Of a stretch of DNA of 64,000 bases, positions 60,001 through 64,000 are shown in pieces. The notes beneath the pieces were generated by a model. The model had not been told where the DNA came from, made no database searches, and saw nothing but the letters and a program-made list of their open reading frames with translations. The position numbers and the translations under genes are program-made. The stretch is taken from assembly GCA_029783825.1 (NCBI GenBank), contig JAREIK010004279.1, positions 1 to 64,000 of the forward strand, written 5' to 3'. The stretch's first letter is position 1, and every line of letters begins with the position of its first letter. The DNA comes from Sapria himalayana. Lineage: Eukaryota; Streptophyta; Magnoliopsida; Malpighiales; Rafflesiaceae.

Positions 60001-60501
60001 AGAAGCAAGATTTTTAAGAGAGAAATTGAACGATTTGAAAGAATTTATATTAATGAAAAACATAAATGTTAAAGAGATGGATGTGAAATTTATAGATTAA
60101 AACTAATTTTTTTTTAATTTTTTTAGGGGGTAGAATCATGAGGGCCGTTTAATTATGCTACCTAGCCGTTGGAGGCGAGATCAACGGCTGAAAATTAAAT
60201 TTTTTATTAATTTTTTTCCCGTTGGGGGGGGGGGGGAATTGGGTCGGTTCGGGCCTCGTGGACCGTGGGTCGGGTCCAATCAGTCCCGACTCGTGGCCTT
60301 TTTTGCGGGAGGGGCGCGGGGCGCTCATGGGGTCGGGCTCGGGGGACACCCGACACGTGAAGAACCCGTGCCGTGCCACGTGCCGAACCGTGCCGGGTCA
60401 GCCACGGCACGGCTTGTGCTTAACCCGGGCACGGCATTTTCTCATGACGGGCCGGGCGGCCACGGCTGATCCGGGCCAGCCCGGCCCAATTGACACCTCT
60501 A
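57061..60501 (-). mobile_element. hAT element I, full-length but inactive (3441 bp)
   Basis: Left end TAGAAGTGTCAAATGGGCTGG, right end 'ggcccaattgacacctcta', with a perfect 8-bp TSD AATTTATA at 57053-57060 and 60502-60509. The transposase is on the minus strand. The 5' GC-rich arm is about 60130-60501 and the 3' arm 57061-57240. With element A it is the best-preserved copy of the group, and the two share subterminal hairpins and transposase layout. Confidence 0.95.
57654..59575 (-). pseudogene. hAT transposase of I, broken
   Basis: Minus-strand reading: BED finger 'QCKYCMELLTCKSS' and 'HLKRHAKL' (about 59560-59485), conserved 'LGRDG' near 59365, 'VTSDIWTSHDESYYACLTSH' (59160-59100), a frame change in 'FLVSHSITHLIME' where 'TFDN.SNN' is expected, a 119-codon open stretch 58728-58372, 'MDPGVKVEGVENIM' (58335-58295), 'TDIDTLFGDDNFF' (about 58165-58130), and the dimerisation block 57974-57654 with 'SSVASKSTFSVA', 'DKRSRLRPNIVETLACLKDW' and an acidic tail. 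The Glu of the S-x-E region is Lys here, and the two Trp codons of ILQWWK are TGA and TAA (about 58010). It cannot make an active transposase. Confidence 0.9.
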
Positions 60502-60509
60502 AATTTATA

Positions 60510-61000
60510 TTTAATTATTATATTCTTTCTACTAGTAATTTAAAAATCTTATGATATCTAGGCTAGAAGTAGGTTTGTATAATGCTTACTATATTATAAT
60601 TCTCTAAAATTAAATTGAAAATTTATAGTCATTATTAGTTTATACACGTCTATTCTTCAAAGTTATTGATTCAATTTCAAAGAACTCATCACTCAGTTGA
60701 GTTTTTAGATTTCTATTGTATCATATTTTTTAATGCATTTATCCACATGTCTCTAAAGGTGGGCGGTGCATTTATAATTTTATTATTTATCATTTTAAAG
60801 TAAATTTTTATTACTGAAGTTTGTATAATTTTTGTTTTTTTTAGCCAAATTAGTTTGGGTCGAGGTAATTGAAGATAACTTAATTTCGGTCTTATATTTT
60901 TTAGTCTGATTGTTGTTATTATCTAAATTTACGTTAAAATCGTTGTTATTAAGTTTGTTATTTTGTTATTTTTTAATTTATATTTAGAATTTAATCTTAT
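60510..61000 (-). pseudogene. hAT transposase of J, N-terminal part and leader
   Basis: Sequence continues the J transposase beyond the I insertion. 'gtttgggtcgaggtaattgaagat' (about 60855-60880) aligns with 'gtttgggttgagatgactggagaa' in the same place in I, just upstream of the finger. 'cctaggctagaagtaggttt' type sequence near 60560 aligns with the 'ggacctaggaatcctacgataagcag' region. No open reading remains. Confidence 0.6.
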
Positions 61001-61788
61001 GTAATAAATTAATAATAAAATACAAAAATAAAAAAAAAATTATGTACCATAATCACAATTGTGTTGTGTTTATTTATTTGAGTAGAAGCTTACTCCTCAC
61101 TTTCCACAACTTTAAATATTACAATAGGATTAGCTAGGTCATAGGAGCTATGGGAGTAGAAAGAGGAGAACCGAGAGAGAAATAAAAATAAAAGAGGAGA
61201 TGAGAGAATAAAATTTTAAAATTTTCTATTTTATCTCAATATAAGTTGTTTAGATTAAAATATTTTATGTTTTATTGATTTTTTTTATATTTTATAATTA
61301 CAGAAATATAATAATTGTTACATTTTTGTTCTAGCCATTGAACACAAATCTGGTATTGAAATGTTAAAAAATTATTTTTTTTTTGTCGACACAGAAGGAT
61401 ATTGGCTGTACTTGTCGCTTTTCGTGTTGGAGGCCCATTTTGAGAAATTATAACAGGCATGTCCACAGGGCACTAGCCCATTTTTTTAAAAAAATTATGC
61501 CGATGCCACTTGGATCCGTTATAGCCTATGAGTCTGTGACTCGTGACTTGAGCTTTGTCTTGTGTCATGTAACTCAGGACCTATGCCTATAGGGTCTGAA
61601 ATGCGGGGCATGCCTGGTCCTACATGATGCATGATTGCTCACGGCTCAGCACAACATGAGTTGTGCCTTGGGCCGGTATGATCCTAGTCCAGGCACGGTT
61701 CTGCTTTTGGACCTTGTCGTGCCGGGCCAGGCACAGCTAATTCTGCTGGGCCAGGCCTCTCAGCCCACTTGACACTTCTAAGTAATAT

Positions 61789-64000
61789 AAAAACAAGAAA
61801 GTGAAATTTTAAAGAGAAAGAAATATATTATACATGATTTTTATAATTTTGTTGATTGCCAGTTTGAGGAGATATCCTCGCAGTGAGAGCTTCACATATT
61901 AACTGTCAGGATCATGCTATTTTTCATGATCTCACATTGCAAGTGAAATAAGAAATACTAGAAAATTTAAGAAGCAAGTGCACGTGGTCTTGAGACTCAA
62001 AATTTGTAGGTTTCCTAAAAATTTAGGGTGTTCTGGAACATTTCAGAGCCTTGAGAATTCATAGCGGGTGGAGGTTCTAAATTATTTTGGACTTAGGTCT
62101 GTCTCTTCCCATTATAATAATTGGCCCTTGACATATTATTAGGGTTTGCACCCAAACATTTTTTTTTTTAAAAAGGGTGGGTAAAAATTGATCCAATTAT
62201 TTTTGCTCCAGGGCAGGTATTCTTGTCCTAGGCTTGCTAATCCACATTTCATGGTTAGGTATGGCCTATCCTTGTTTGGCCTAGCTGGTGTGACCTGTTA
62301 GGAATTAGGAATAATTGGAACTAATATTCTTTGCTACATGATAGTCAGTCTGTTACATGCAGAGCCATCAATTGTAAACCTAAAAAATTATTTTTGTTAT
62401 GTATCTAATCTAAAGAAACTCATCAGTTGTTATGATCACAATTTTAATTGGTAAAGACCTAGGTATGAGTGTAAATAAAGCCTATCCTTGGTGGCTTGCC
62501 TGAACCCAAATAATTGGAGTTAAGTTCTAAATAATTACAAAAATTATAAAGTTTTGCTACTAGAATGATGAAGCTACATAAATATTAGTTCTAAATTCTT
62601 CCATTAAGAGTAAGTAAAATTTTTAAATTAGATTAATAATCAAGTCAAATATTGAATGAAGTTGTGGACATTAAAAGTGTCAATTTTTTTGGTCATAAGG
62701 ATAAAATGGGGGTCATACTTTGTGCATAATGCTCTTTCTTAGCATATAATTTAGGAAAGGTTAAATATATAAATGTTAACTCTGAAAATTAGAAAGATTG
62801 TATCTATCATGAGTTTTGAATTCGAAACTTATTCTCTTGGTTGAGGAGACTCGTTATCACAAAGACTTGACTTTCAAGATTTTTGCCTAGTGAGGAGTTA
62901 AGAGATGAATATTTTAATAATCTTATATTTAAAAGTCGAAAGGTTTATCGTTTGATGAATCTCAAATCTAAGACACATCACCCTTGTCAAAAAGATAAAA
63001 TGAAAATCAGATGTAGATTTACCTAGTGCACAAGGCTTATGCTTTATTATAGTATTTAAGATAAATTAATATCTCGCCATCTTTAATCAAAACTATCAAA
63101 TAATTATGTTTGATGAGTCTCAAATTTGATATCTATTATTATTAGAAAAAATACTAATCATCATATAATAGATGATATCTAACATATGTATGTAATATAA
63201 AGATTTATTAGGTGATCATTTATCATAATATTATTCTTATCAAAAAATATTTGTAATCATAATGCAACTTGTATTCTTATCAAAATATGAAATGATTTTT
63301 TTGAGAAAATAAAAATATTTTATGGTTTTGATAAATAATAAAATCATTGAGTCTTATTAATGATATAAAAATATTAATTAGCTTAGTAGTAAAGCAATAT
63401 AAGAGGAAAAATATATGATAATTTGTATATTATACTAGGTACTAAATAAAATCAAAAAATATCTTCTAGTAGCAAAGATGAGAGAAAAAAAAATAGATAT
63501 TCTAGATATGTTGGGTATATTGGAAGATAAATATAATAGACTTACAGATGCAAAATACAAATATTTAGGAAGATAAAAAGATTATGATACAAGCTTATAT
63601 TGTTTTACATCATAGTGTTGATATAAAAAATATAGAATCTTTAAAAAGATAACATTCAATTTGATCATATCTAGTTTAATGAAGACATGAAAATGTCTCA
63701 AAAATTAAAATTTAATAATTAATTATGTTTATTTAATACAATATAGTTACTAGAAAAAGTAGTGATAGTTTTTAAGAATACAGATAATATTCAAGATTAT
63801 TTGAATTAAATTAGGATAAAATTGATTAGTCATATGTGGAAGTTTTGAGATATGATCATATATATTAGATTCAAGAGTTTAACTAATATAGTAGAAAATA
63901 AATTCTATTTTATGTTGTGTAAGTTATTATGAAAGCTATTATCTTGGATAAATTATAAAAAAAATGTAGAAAAATATATGATATAATTTATTGATAATTA
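61789..64000. other. Gene-free AT-rich end of the window
   Basis: No coding motif, RNA gene or element border that I can support. 61860-61980 resembles 48640-48960 weakly. 62200-62300 has a slightly GC-richer patch with 'ggcctatcc' and 'ggcctagctgg', possibly a decayed hAT arm. Confidence 0.5.

Larger units (their letters stand above)
53696..61780 (-). mobile_element. Old hAT element J, host of K and I
   Basis: Right end 'cagcccacttgacacttcta' at 61780, followed by AGTAATAT (61781-61788). The same 8 bases precede the left end, either at 53696 (TAGAGATATCAAATGGGTC) or at 54261 ('tgatgagtcaaatgagc') because the left end was duplicated in tandem. The transposase is on the minus strand and badly decayed. 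Element K lies in its left part and I in its middle. The GC-rich block at 61500-61780 is its 5' arm. Confidence 0.85.

Noticed and set aside
1..64000. CRISPR arrays, tRNA or rRNA genes, bacterial operons
   Set aside because: No regularly spaced identical repeats with unique spacers, no tRNA cloverleaf arms or rRNA blocks were seen; introns, MITEs and plant transposases indicate a plant nuclear genome.

Overview
The window is nuclear DNA of a flowering plant. It is very AT-rich, it carries plant-type mobile elements (hAT, CACTA TNP2, Tat-lineage Ty3/gypsy, Ty1/copia), and it holds two fragments of conserved plant genes with spliceosomal GT-AG introns. The sequence does not let me name the species. 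There is no dense prokaryotic-style coding, no rRNA or tRNA gene and no CRISPR array. Nearly all open frames in the window lie in repeats or are chance frames.

The dominant content is one hAT superfamily group with the terminal repeat TAGARGTGTCAA and GC-rich subterminal blocks. About a dozen separate insertions can be delimited, most with their 8-bp target-site duplications (TSDs) still readable. From 10.1 to 23.3 kb they are nested four deep. An old element C (10104-23340) is interrupted by A (11681-15359), MITE B (15394-15727) and H (16927-22819). H contains D (16939-18546) and F (18721-19458), and F contains a different MITE, G (19199-19362). A second nest at 53.7-61.8 kb has old element J, which holds K (54698-55488) and I (57061-60501). 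Solo copies are P (about 1.2-4.7 kb), N (5690-6253), M (8798-9141) and L (49146-49468). All transposases read as BED finger, RNase-H-like core and C-terminal dimerisation domain, but every copy is broken by stops and frameshifts.

Layout: 0-1.2 kb, direct duplication and the end of another hAT type; 1.2-10 kb, hAT P, a possible decayed LTR element, and MITEs N, M and R1; 10-23.3 kb, the hAT nest; 23.3-31.2 kb, gene-free AT-rich DNA with a roughly 0.45-kb tandem repeat, a copia integrase relic, a roughly 60-bp repeat and element K2; 33.1-34.0 kb, an intron-bearing LAZ1/DUF300 pseudogene; 34.8-35.2 kb, a TGTGCC/TGTGTC minisatellite; 35.9-42.7 kb, relics of copia, CACTA (TNP2) and a Tat-type gypsy element; 46.1-46.7 kb, a long-TIR MITE; 47.1-47.8 kb, the 5' exons of the ribosome-biogenesis gene NSA2, the only gene that may be active; 49.8-53.2 kb, a roughly 1-kb tandem repeat; 53.3-61.8 kb, the second hAT nest; 61.8-64 kb, nothing recognisable.

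No set of genes here works as a pathway. The biology on show is repeated insertion of one transposon group into itself, plus one gene start whose remaining exons are not found in the next 16 kb.
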